DNA from: Brachyhypopomus gauderio
Lineage: Eukaryota > Chordata > Actinopteri > Gymnotiformes > Hypopomidae
Reading direction: 5' to 3'
NCBI RefSeq assembly: GCF_052324685.1
Contig: NC_135221.1
Coordinates: 7,113,375-7,177,374 of the forward strand
DNA length: 64,000 nt
Shown here: piece after piece, positions 51,320 through 62,000 of the stretch
Numbering within the stretch: the first letter of the stretch is position 1
Layout of the letters: each line of letters begins with the position of its first letter
Translations under genes and position numbers: made by a program
The notes under the pieces: generated by a model
What the model was told of the DNA's origin: nothing
What the model saw: only the letters and a program-made list of their open reading frames with translations
Databases searched by the model: none

Positions 51320-54300
51320 TTAGGCTTTGCCCTTGAGCTCTGTGCGGTCCGTCGCTCGGTGGCATGGCCGTCGCTTCTCCCACTGACACACGGCGTCGGC
51401 GTAGCTGACGACGACCTTGTCTATCCAGGTGAGTGGTTGTGGGATGAGCACTGCGCCCTCGAAGAAGCCCAAGTGGCCCCCGTGCATCGTCAACACAAAG
51501 ATCACATTCTCCTTCTTCTCTAAGGGGAGGCCAGGTGTGTCAAGTGTTAGCGCACGTGCCTGACATCATACAGGTGTATTAAGGGAAAGGGAGCTCGGCG
51601 CCCCTGTGAGAGGATTCACTTGGATTAATGTAGCTATTCTGAGAGAGACAGACATTGATTCTTAACGTAAGATAACCAGGTGCACATAAGATATTTATTT
51701 CCATCTCAGGTCCTGGCTTGACATTTCTCAGAGTCACGTTTCGCCTTGCTGCCTGTCTCTTCCTGATCCCAAGATGCAGGTAAGGACGGTCATGTGACTA
51801 TGGCTGGCCCTAACGGGGGATCGCCCTGTCCATCACAGCCATTTTTTGATATGGGGACACGCTTTTCGCTAAAGATTTGACAGTCATGTGGTGGCCCTAA
51901 CCAAGAGCATCTCCAGAACAGATGGTGGGAAAACACAGGCCTCGTGTCAGGCCCTTATACGGCCTCACAACTAACAAGCTGCACCCTAGAGAAAATAAAG
52001 CCCCAAGGTGAATCCATTGAGGTCTGGCGTATAAACATACATTAATCATTAATCAGGTAATAAGGTACCCTAAGCCCAGAGTTCACTAATTAGGTTCCCC
52101 TCTTTACTATATAAGGGATCTTGTTATTGATGTTGGGCTGTGTTGTACACAGCTGGAGTCAAGTACATGTAAACACCCTTTACAAATACTTCTCTACAAA
52201 CCATTATAACACCAAAGAGTAACACCATATCGTCACTGTTCCCAGTACAGCCGGTATAAATTACTTACACTGAATTACTGATAATTATACCCACCCTGCC
52301 TTATGAGAATAAAATCTCTTTTCCGTCTCTTAAATTGTTACCCGCCTTTTATTTGTGGTTTAAGAAAAGACGAGGACTGAGTTACAGGGCGTCTGCATAG
52401 GCCCAGCAGCACAGGGCAGCCGGGCAGGCTGGACCCCAAGAGAGCGCGGAGAATCTGAGGAGATGGGCGGAGACTTCCCAGCTCTGATAATCACGCAGGA
52501 GTACACAGATCGCATGGCCCTGAAAAATTCAGCACCAGCACGGAACTCAAGCAGCACCACGTGTCCTAATAAGCCCAGTGGACCAAGGACAAAGACCTGC
52601 CAGCTCCCAGTGAGGGAAAGCAGCTGTATGTGAAGACTCTCCCAGCTCCCCTAGACCCAGTGTTTCTCCCCTAGACCCAGTGTTTCTCCCCTAGATGCAG
52701 CGTTTCTCCCCTAGACCCAGTGTTTCTCCCCTAGATGCAGTGTTTCTCCCCTAGATGCAGTGTTTCTCCCCTAGACCCAGTGTTTCTCCCCTAGACCCAG
52801 TGTTTCTCCCCTAGATGCAGTGTTTCTCCCCTAGATGCAGTGTTTCTCCCCTAGACCCAGTGTTTCTCCTCTAGACCCAGTGTTTCTCCCCTAGACCCAG
52901 TGTTTCTCCCCTAGACCCAGTGTTTCTCAGCCCAGTCCCAGAGGCCTGCCAGTCGGCTCCATGTTTTTGTTCTAACCTAATGTGTTGGGAACCTGGACAG
53001 AGTAAAGCTGTGGAACCGTCTGGTGGTCCCTGGGGACTGGGTTGAGAAACTCTGCTCTAGACTGAGCATTGTCATACCAGGTCGCTGGAATAAAACAAAA
53101 AAAAGAAAAAGAAAAGCTGGATGTCCTTGTGAGAGGACACCTCCTTTTCCACAAAGTTTGAAGATGCTGCTTGGTTGCCATAGTTACCACATGCTATTAA
53201 CAACAAACAGTGATGTAACTTATACAGAAACACACTGTCATACTGTTGTTTGGGAATAAATACTCCCCGATCTGGGGGCAGGTTGCGCAACATTTGACCA
53301 CTCTGAGCTTGGCAGTGGCTTATTCTGCAGTCTGAACAACACGAGCGCCGACTTATTTTACCTTCACCAGCAGACATGCTTAAAGATCACAGACCTTTTC
53401 ATTTGCTAATGAGGCACAAGCCTTTCTAAGCAGGTAATACACCTGTAAAATCAATACCTGCCAGTGTGCGAGGGATGGTGAGCAGTGACTCATGGACGAG
53501 AGGATCGTCTGACGAGTTCACCAGCAGGAGAGGAACATTGACCTGGCACACATAGAGGACGCACGACACCATCACTGCCGACACAGTGTCTCCTAGAAAT
53601 GCCGTAAGGTAAAGACCCGTTTAATACCGACTCGGACATACTTACATTGTGAATGTAATTGACACAGCTTTCCTTTTCATAATATTCTTTTAAGGAATCA
53701 TGACCATGAAACTTTCTGAGGAAAAACAGACGGGCACAGAGTTCCATATTAAACTCAGAGGGTGCGTTTGAATGAATGGCCCACTAATGGCCATTAAAAG
53801 CCTTTTGCAGATTATTTTGCAGGAACAATGAATGGATCATTCGAAATACTCCATCCAAACATCTGGCTGTGGTAGAACTTGGTGTTGAATAGTCGGTCAG
53901 ACACTACTAAGAAGTCCAGAGGAAGACTAACATCAAGCATTTTACACAAATGGCACAAACACACAAACATGTCTGTCACTAAAGGATGCACAAGGAAAAA
54001 GTTAAAATCATTTTCCTTGACCGACAAGTATGAATATGTAAACTTTTATTATGTAATACCTCATGATGTCATCTATATGCGTGAGAGAAGTGGCAGCATA
54101 CAGACGACTCAGGTCTGTGATCTCCATTTTGCTGGTCCGCATGCCAAACAGACTTCCTCTGCAGGGTGAGCATGTCAGCGTTACACATTCAGCAGTCGCC
54201 ACAGTCCCAGTTACCTGTCCTTACGGGTCTTTATCGGTGCCTACCTGTGGGACAGGATTAGCTTTTTCATATTGTCTGCCAAAAAGAAGTTATAGAGTCT

Positions 54301-55171
54301 CCTGCACCTGTCCCACTTCAGAAATGTCTCTTGGGCCCTAAAAAACAAAAGAAAGACAAAACAAAGCTCCTTAGTTAAATAGTCATTCCAACCAAAACAT
54401 TAAGGGGCATGCTGACTCCTAAGGTAGTGCTAGGAGATGCTAGGAGAATAGGTACAGACCTTAGAGCGCTATAGCCCTGGCAGACACTGACACAGCATAG
54501 CACTTTGTCCTGATTGGCCGGGTTTTCCCCCAAAAACTTGCAGACGAGGTTCCCCCCTAGACTGAACCCCACCACTATGATGTGTGTCTGGGGGAAAGTC
54601 CGTCTGATGTAGCCCATCATGGCTGAGAACTCCCAGGTACAGCCTGCATGACAGAACGTACGTCTTCAAAGCAATGCTTCAGCAGTGGGTGCTTTAACAA
54701 TCTTACAACAGTGTTAATATTAAATGCATTTATAATCTTGGTTATTGAACATGATATCTAAAAAGGGTAAAACTAATAAAGACCCCTGGCCTAGTTTTCA
54801 GGCTGTTACATCATTTCCTTGATATCACTTGGCCAAACATTTTGGTCAGTGAAACTGTATGAAAGAGCCAGGCACCCATGCAAATAAAGAGAACGCAGTT
54901 TCACCAACTCGATGATGAAATAGCCATAGAATCTTGCAAAACGGTTATTTCCCATAGGCAAACACTTTATCATACAGACCCAGGTCCTACCATAGGTGAA
55001 CATCCGTGGGGAGGTGAGCTCGATGTTGGGCAGGGCTCCCAGGTGGTTAAGAACAGCGCATCTGTAGCCCTGCTTCTGGGAGTGATCCACGAAGGTGCGA
55101 ATGTAGTGCTTCTCACTGTGGTTACCAATCCCAGGGCAGATTGCCATGGTTATGTCATCTGTGAGTATACG

Positions 55172-55255
<84 letters not shown>

Positions 55256-56406
55256 TGTGTGCAGGTTGCCATTATGTTCTTCCTGACACCGTTAAGTGTC
55301 GGGGATGGTGGTCTGCACACACTGATCGCATGACTCCGTTTGTACCAGCATGCATGACAAAAATGAGGGTGTGTGAGAACTTGGTTTGGGATCTGGGTTT
55401 GGAACCTGATTTACAGAGTAAAGGAGAGTGGAGGTGGCATTTGGTTAAGTAATAAATTAGTGTGATTTCAGACACAATCTATTGTGTTCCAAATGAGACT
55501 CTGAGACCCATGTATACTACTACTGAATTTTTAGAAAGCAAAGCTATTATTTCACACTGACCTAGTACCCACTTTGCATTATCAAGGTCCAGCCTTTCCT
55601 ATGATTGACCTAATAGAAACTGGTCCCAGATAAGGGTATGTTAGAACATTCTCAGAACATTTTTTACCCCAGGCATGTACCACTGCATTTCAGTCCAGCA
55701 AAGGTTAAAAATAACAGGCTCTCACCACCAATCACATGGTCACCAAGGGGCTCGAAAAGGTCAAACGTAGCTGTGGCTCCGTCCTGCATGGGCAGGAACA
55801 TGCGTACTCCACACGGGTGAGGAGAACTCACCCTGCCCATCTTCCCATAGAGAGCTGTCTGGAAGTGTCCACTCTTACCCCATAGTAAGGGGGGAATATA
55901 CCTGCAAACACATATGAGCACAAGGACGCTGGTATTTGAAGCTTGTCGCCTAGATCTCGGCTGACCTGTCCAAAGGTCAGGCTTTGATTCCAGCCAATAC
56001 TGTGCCCTTGACCTAATCTCTGCCTTCTTCAGCAGGCATCCCTAAGTGGCTTTGAACAACAGCGTCACCTGATTTACACAAACGTCAATAGCACGAATGC
56101 GGAGACATTTGAAGGCATTAGAACAATTTCCCCTCCCTTTCACTGAGTAGACAAGGGTGGGCCAGTGGGTGCTGGTGGAGGTGTGAATACTCACTCTTTT
56201 GTGAGGATGGGACAGGACTTGATCAGGTAACGGTTGTGTGGAGTGTCCTGACAACTGATCTCGGGCGCTGCTGTTGGACTCTTCAGATTGAGGCATCGCA
56301 CTACAATGTAGAGGACAGCAGCCACTGCGGCCAGCTTCACGCCGTCAAACATGGCCGGCATGTCTGGGCTGATGGTCTGGGCATCCGTCTCCACGTGGGC
56401 ACTCAT
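51320..56406 (-). CDS. abhd2: Monoacylglycerol lipase ABHD2
   Basis: ABHD2 is a membrane alpha/beta-hydrolase that cleaves 2-arachidonoylglycerol; in mammals it is progesterone-activated in sperm. Nine coding exons join in phase: 56195-56406, 55726-55901, 54991-55158, 54460-54643, 54245-54337, 54060-54158, 53646-53715, 53458-53542 and 51320-51519. They encode 428 residues (human 425). An N-terminal membrane anchor covers about 22-40 (GVKLAAVAAVLYIVVRCL). The hydrolase fold shows ICPGIGNHSEKHYIRTF, the nucleophile elbow GFSLGG with Ser at about 213, the acid region SSDDPLVHESL (Asp about 346-347) and the catalytic His in MHGGHLGFFEG (about 375-378). The donor after codon 186 is GTAGGA and another is GTCTGT, both weak but in frame. 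One acceptor is preceded by a long TG repeat. Fish often carry abhd2a and abhd2b; I cannot tell which this is. Confidence 0.97.
51520..53457 (-). other. Last abhd2 intron with minisatellite and unassigned repeat-like sequence
   Basis: This 1.9-kb intron contains a 20-bp minisatellite (52651-52930). The segment at about 51700-52370 has a TATATAAGG box near 52110 and AATAAAATCTCTTTTCC near 52308, a layout seen in LTR fossils, but I could not define its ends or family. No exon is seen. Confidence 0.35.
52651..52930. repeat. 20-bp minisatellite, 14 copies
   Basis: The unit TGTTTCTCCCCTAGACCCAG repeats head to tail. Two variants (CTAGACCCAG and CTAGATGCAG) alternate in blocks, with one CCTCTAG variant. 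It lies in the last abhd2 intron. Confidence 0.97.
55173..55254. repeat. (CA)n tract next to an abhd2 acceptor
   Basis: This is 41 CA repeats on the plus strand, so (TG)n on the abhd2 transcript. It ends about 14 bases before the splice acceptor of the exon 54991-55158. Confidence 0.98.
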
Positions 56407-58770
56407 GGTGTATCACTAACCTTTCAACTACAGGACTGGACTTTATTAAGATTTGGAGATTAAAAGAAAAACGCACATTACAAACACAGACATTCAGCTG
56501 ATATACGCATTGATAGTAACAGAGAACAGATAACATGAGAAATACCTATATTCTTGGCAAATATGTTCAACTTCATCCACTGCAGTTCTTAAGTGGTGAT
56601 CTTCAGATCTGAAGACAAAAAACTTACCTAGACACTTTAACACAAAAACAAACAAAAACAACAATAACAACGGAACAACACTGGTTGTTTGCATACGCTG
56701 AACACCTGTCCTATTTCCTCAATTCCAGCCTGCGGCGAGGCGACAAGTGATACGCAAGGATCTCAGCACACCTGCGGATCAGTAACCGCACTGCAACGCG
56801 CTGCAACTATTCAGGTCACTGAGCTAATTCAGCCCATCAAAGCTGCATGACAGTTTGTTTTGGTCACTGGTCTCGGTCACTGGTCAGACGGAGATATCTC
56901 ACAGTCCCCAGAAACCCTCTAACACATCTGCCTAGTTCTTACAGTAGACTACAACAACCTGTGTCAACTAACTTTACGGTAGTGAGTGTCGACGCAAGAA
57001 AGTGATTTAACGAAAATATTACGCACCATTTTAAGAGCGCAGTCTCTTGTCGACCCAGCACAGACGCGTTCATCTTCTCCAGGAGACTTTTTATCACAGG
57101 TCTCTCGTCCGTCATTACAATGCCACGAGGCAAAGTGAACGAGAAGGGAGCAGACAGCAGACTTTAGTACGGCACCTAGCAACTGGGTTTACTAGTGGAC
57201 GGCATCTTCATCCGGACTCTGTTATTGGAGCACAGCTACGTCTGCGTCAGTGTTCGGGTGTCTACGCGGCCACTGGGGCTTTTTGGCCAGTGGTAGTCGG
57301 TACTTTCGGCATACTAACAGAAACATAGTTACATAATAATTATATCAGCCAACATTAATTTGGAACTATTAGGATCAGTAGTCTTGAAAGTCTATACAAA
57401 GGTCGTGGGGATTTTAATTCCTAAATTAATTTCTTTTAAATTCCTTCTTTTAAATGTGCGTTTCATCCACATTTTATTAACAAACGAGCTATTACGGTGT
57501 ATTTGACAGCAACGGTGTTGTGCCTTTACTTTTTGGCTATTTATTAAGAGGTAGTAACCAGCAGGTGGCGCCATTCAGCTGGAATCGCCCACCATCGCTT
57601 CAATCTGTTGTTTACAGCTTTTCCGTATGGCTATAAGAGTCGGTACGTGCTCACTGAAATGCAATAAAATTTCGGTATCATTGTTGGTCATTTGTAATAA
57701 GTCTGTGTTGTAGTGCAAAAGGCAACACGATTCAAAATAGCTCACACGGACCTGGACAACCCTTAAGACACTGTATCAAACTTTCATTATCCTTTTTAGC
57801 GTCCGTTCCTGCGTTAAATTTCTTGTCGGTGCAAACCTAGGCGGTTGACAAATGATTTCTCTCTCATTCCGCATTCACTGTTTATGCCATTAGAGATTAG
57901 AGACTTCTTTGGAGAAAATTTAACTCACTTTATATTCAGTCGAATCAAGTGAAGATGGTGCGGAAGTTTGGGGTTCGGGCATTTTGAAACCAGCGCTTAA
58001 ACACCCTCAGCAGGAGGGCCAACTGAGACAATAATAGCGGTTTTGTTTTGGCATTTGTCAAATGGACAACAGTAGCGCAACTGGTGTTTTCTTGCTTGTG
58101 CGCAGATAACTTAATAGTCTATTTCTCTAGTTTTCTGTAGATAGAAACGTTGCGAAGCCCTAAATCACTCTAACACAGGAGTAAACCTCTAACATGAGAG
58201 CAATCGATATACGCAAAAAGCAACAATAAATCAACCATGAAGGTCGAGTGTTTTCTAGGAATCAACAGGCTAGCACACTTTGCCCAGGACCTCAACGACT
58301 CCATGCCCTCGGTTTAAGTATTGCTATGATTGTATGTGACCGCAGATTATGTGTACTCTATTTCCCCCTGGCTGTGTCGTTTAATTATTTGAGAAAACAT
58401 TTTACTTAGACATGTCCCAATATTCCCGTGTAGTGAGAACACAAAGCGCCCAGTGAGCTGTGTTGTAACCACACGTGATTATCATATTCATATAACTGGA
58501 ATCAACAAAGCCTAATACGAACACTCAAATGGGCACAATATACTCGCGACAGCTGTTTGTTTGGTTGTTTGTTTGTTTTTTAAATAATATCCCAAATCCT
58601 CCGGGATCTTTACTAGTGGCTACATTTATCACGATGAATGTTTCAACATTTTCCCCATCTGCTCGCATGGTTTGTTTACTGTATCACGCCGATCTTGGTG
58701 GTGACGGACAGCAGCGCACAGTCGCGTCGCTGCAAACACGTGTCCCCTTGGCCACGCCTCCGAGGCGGGA
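56407..58770. other. abhd2 5' region and divergent intergenic space
   Basis: On the abhd2 strand an acceptor (CTGTAG at about 56438) lies 31 bases before the ATG, so upstream non-coding exons are expected. One candidate is at about 57030-57175: it contains a short frame (MPRGIVMTDERPVIKSLLEK and on) that ends at a possible donor (AAAATG|GTGCGT at about 57025). If joined it stops at once, so it would be a uORF. The remaining ~1.5 kb to the right gene has no supported feature. Confidence 0.4.
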
Positions 58771-58771
58771 C

Positions 58772-58800
58772 TACATATTTAAAGCACGACGTGATTGGAC
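58772..58800 (+). promoter_or_regulatory. TATA-like box of the right-hand gene
   Basis: CATATTTAAAGC at about 58774-58785 resembles a TATA box, about 150 bases upstream of the signal-peptide ATG. An inverted CCAAT (ATTGG) lies immediately downstream at about 58794. The surrounding sequence is CpG-rich. Confidence 0.4.
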
Positions 58801-58930
58801 GAGCGCGTAAACGCACGTGCGAGCGCAAACATCGCAGCCCGTCCCCTCGTGCGTCTTAATCCTGACCGCAGGCATAACGGGATTCAGACTCACTACAGCA
58901 CGCAAGAGTTGCAAAGAACTGAACGAGCGC

Positions 58931-59015
58931 ATGATGAAAACTTACGCAGCCGCCTCGCGTTCTTTAACACTTTTTGCAGCTTGTTTTCTTTTTGCTTCTA
59001 TTTTTGCAGTGAGCG
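58931..59015 (+). CDS. Signal-peptide first exon, probable mfge8
   Basis: The exon starts with tandem ATGs (58931 and 58934) and encodes 28 residues before a strong donor (AGCG|GTAAGT). They form a typical signal peptide: a short polar start (MMKTYAAASRS) and a hydrophobic core (LTLFAACFLFASIFAVS). It ends in phase 1, which suits a following EGF or other phase-1 module. In mammals MFGE8 lies next to ABHD2 in divergent orientation, as here, so mfge8 (lactadherin, a secreted phosphatidylserine-binding bridge for cell clearance) is the best guess. HAPLN3 or ACAN are alternatives, since both are secreted neighbours in mammals. I could not find a second exon before the window ends, so no symbol is assigned. 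Confidence 0.55.
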
Positions 59016-62000
59016 GTAAGTATTTCCCCTCATCTGTTTGGGAGCAGAGAGATTAAGTGTGTTTGGTTTCTGACCAGGCGAGTCGCACGCTGCAACATTC
59101 CGACGCTGAATGGTCATTTTGTAACCGATGTGTAAATGAACCATGAGAAAAGTCATGGTGAGTAACACGTGTAACAGAGTCAACTGTCTTGTTGACAAGC
59201 AGAGTACTGTACTTCCAAAATTAACTTCTTAATTTATCCTGTTTATTAGATGTATTTTTAGAGGGGGCCGGTCCATTCTAATTCAGTTTCACCAAAAGTA
59301 AAACCGACTTACTGGGATCCATTCAGACAGTTCTGACGGATCATTGTCTCTTTCAGTAAGATACTGTCTTAGCTGGGATTGAATTATATTTGATAAATGA
59401 TGACCCCACTTAAAAGGACACTGTAAGTGATGCCTCTCGAAAACTCTGACTTTAATGCATAATGCGGATGAATTTGTTGCTGTGCGGATGTTTGAGTGCT
59501 GGATAATCCGATGTCCTGGTTTTATTTCCAGTAAGTTATCTGGAGGCTAGGAGAGAGTTATTTGCTGGTCTCTATTGTGGTCAAGCATATTTGACAGGGT
59601 GGAGATAGGGGCCTGGTTTTAGTTCTTTACGCTGGTAAAGAAGATTTACCCAGTGTCAAGCATGTCTGTTAATAAAATGTAGTCATTCTCCTGTTTTTTT
59701 TATGATTGGCCAGTCTTTTTCTGCCTCGGGACTGCCCCGCAATGTTGTTTACGTTGAGCTATTTTTTATACTGCAACCACTGCTGTAGTCTTAGAAAGAA
59801 TTTAGCTGTGAGTGGTATAAGCGCCGTTACGCCTCAGGCCGTGGCTTGTCTAAGAGTGTAGGTGTGGTGGAGTGACCCGTACACTGACTCACTTCCCTTT
59901 GGCTGTGGCCACCAAAACATGCAGTGTAACATCCTGCCACTAATGACCAGTGCGGCAGGGCCTGTCTGTACTTACCGTGCCCGTCTGTTACAGTCGCCAG
60001 AGCGGCCTCACTCTCCTCTCCTCGCCGATGTGGTGATTTTAAAGGTGCTTCTCCTTTAAAGCAGTAAACGGGGCCTGAACCTCATAAAGTGTTTGAGAAC
60101 GTCCCTGCTGACCAAGAGTGTGTATTTTAGAGATGGACTTTCCTGCGTCTTTCCTTTTTATTCCTGTTTCAGCTTCTTGCCTCCTCTCCTTAATTTAGGT
60201 TCGTAGTTAAAGTGCCACTTAAGTACCGTTGTTGGCACCACGCCAACATGCACTATGTGATGATGGACTGGGTCCTCTCTCTTCCTCTGCGTTCCTCTCC
60301 TTCTCCTCACACACACTCAGACTTTAAAGATCATCTTCAATTTTTCTTAACATGCTTAGCCAAATCAGTCTGCCTTAATCCAAACTCTTTGCCTTTGTTA
60401 GGATAAAAATATGCAAAAAAGTTAAACTAACTGCAATCTTCTTCTAGTGCTAAAAAAACAACCCCCCCCCCCCAAACCAAATAACTAAACACAAGGCTCT
60501 TTGGCCCAGCCTGAGGAGTGAGCTCTAATTATAGCCACCATACGGGCTTCTCACGCTTCTCTTTTGTATCTGTTTGAAAGCTGTCGTGGGGCTTTTGCCA
60601 TCTGGCAGGGGGTCTTACCTCAGGGGACGAACACATTTGCTCTGACGTCTTCACTCCTAATGCCAAGCCCAATCGGGACCTCCTCCTCTCTGAATCATTT
60701 TCGATGGGGCCTAATCAATGTTTCATTTTCAGCCCTTGTGGCGTGCGGTTTCTCATTTGGACCCCCTCTCAGTCTCTGTCTCGTTCCACTTTTCAATCTG
60801 CTGTGTTGAATTTTTAAACTGATGATCCTTGATCTTCCACTGCTCTACCAATACCCCCCCCCCCCCCCCACATTTTCTGGATTTTGATCCTTTTACTGAG
60901 ATGTATGACACTTTGTCATATTTTATTATTTTTGGATTCCGTTTTGGGTTCTAAAATGGGTCAGACTTTCATGCCCTGTAGTTGTGCTATAGGCAGGCAA
61001 GGATGCGATTGCTCTTGTTGCCAGGAGAGTGGTGCTTTATTTTGTACGTCAGTGTGTGGTTATAGGCTAGTTGTGATTTTAGTCCAAAGAGCAGATGGCT
61101 GTGGTGTTCAGTAAAAGTGCCTGAACATTATGCAGTTATCACCTGTACATGAGGCTCAGCGATTCTTACCTGTTTTTTGTTTGTTTGTTTGTTTTTCTGC
61201 TCCGTTTATGATTTAATGCTGCATAATATTTCATTGATCTGCATTGCAGTTCATGCTGTGCTGTGAGCATACGGATTAAGCTCCGATATTTCAGATGAAT
61301 GTTCTGTGGGTGATCCAGACATTAAATCATTTTGGTTAAAATAATGCAGACGCATGTTACGTTCAGAGTGCTTTCAGCAGTGTGTTTTAAATGCAAGACG
61401 TAGACTATTACAATAATAGCAGTATGATCATTGTACAGTGTTTCTATCCATACGGTGCTGCCTTGTTATGCATGCAGGTGATTCTGTGGTGTCCAGTTCT
61501 AAGACCACAGTCTCTGCAGGGCGAGTGTGCTGTGTCGGGTCTGGATGTGACTTGGAGAGTGATTCTCCAGTGAAGGATTTCCTGTATCTCTGCTATACAT
61601 TTTGTATGGCTGCTCCATTTGTGTTGGTTTGTGATTGTTTTTTTATTATGTTTGACAGATTGACTGTGTTCCTGGGGGACGTCTCTGGTCTGTGTGCCAT
61701 GGTGTGATGTGCACACTGCACAATGTGCCTCTGTGAAAGCATGCACCAAGGTCAGGAGGTGATAACACACTCGGAGCTGAGACCTTCGAGGCCCCCGCCC
61801 CCGCCCCCGCCCCCGCCCTTCCTATCAGCCTGACTGGAGCATGTCCCGCTCTTTGGACAGACGCACACGCTGAGAACAGCAGGGACTTACAACGCACACA
61901 GTATATTTTTTAGATTCTCTTTAAATCCTCTTCCTCTATTGCAACACCCGAAGCACCAGTTGGCTCTCGTGGTGCTGATGCTGGTTCTACAGTTTGCCTC

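Noticed and set aside
51700-52370. Solo-LTR-like layout with TATATAAGG and AATAAAATC
   Set aside because: No clear terminal dinucleotides, target duplication or family match could be found, so it is mentioned only as unassigned intron sequence.
55960-56000. tRNA-like T-arm sequence (GCTTTGATTCCAGCC)
   Set aside because: No matching acceptor stem, D arm or anticodon arm surrounds it.
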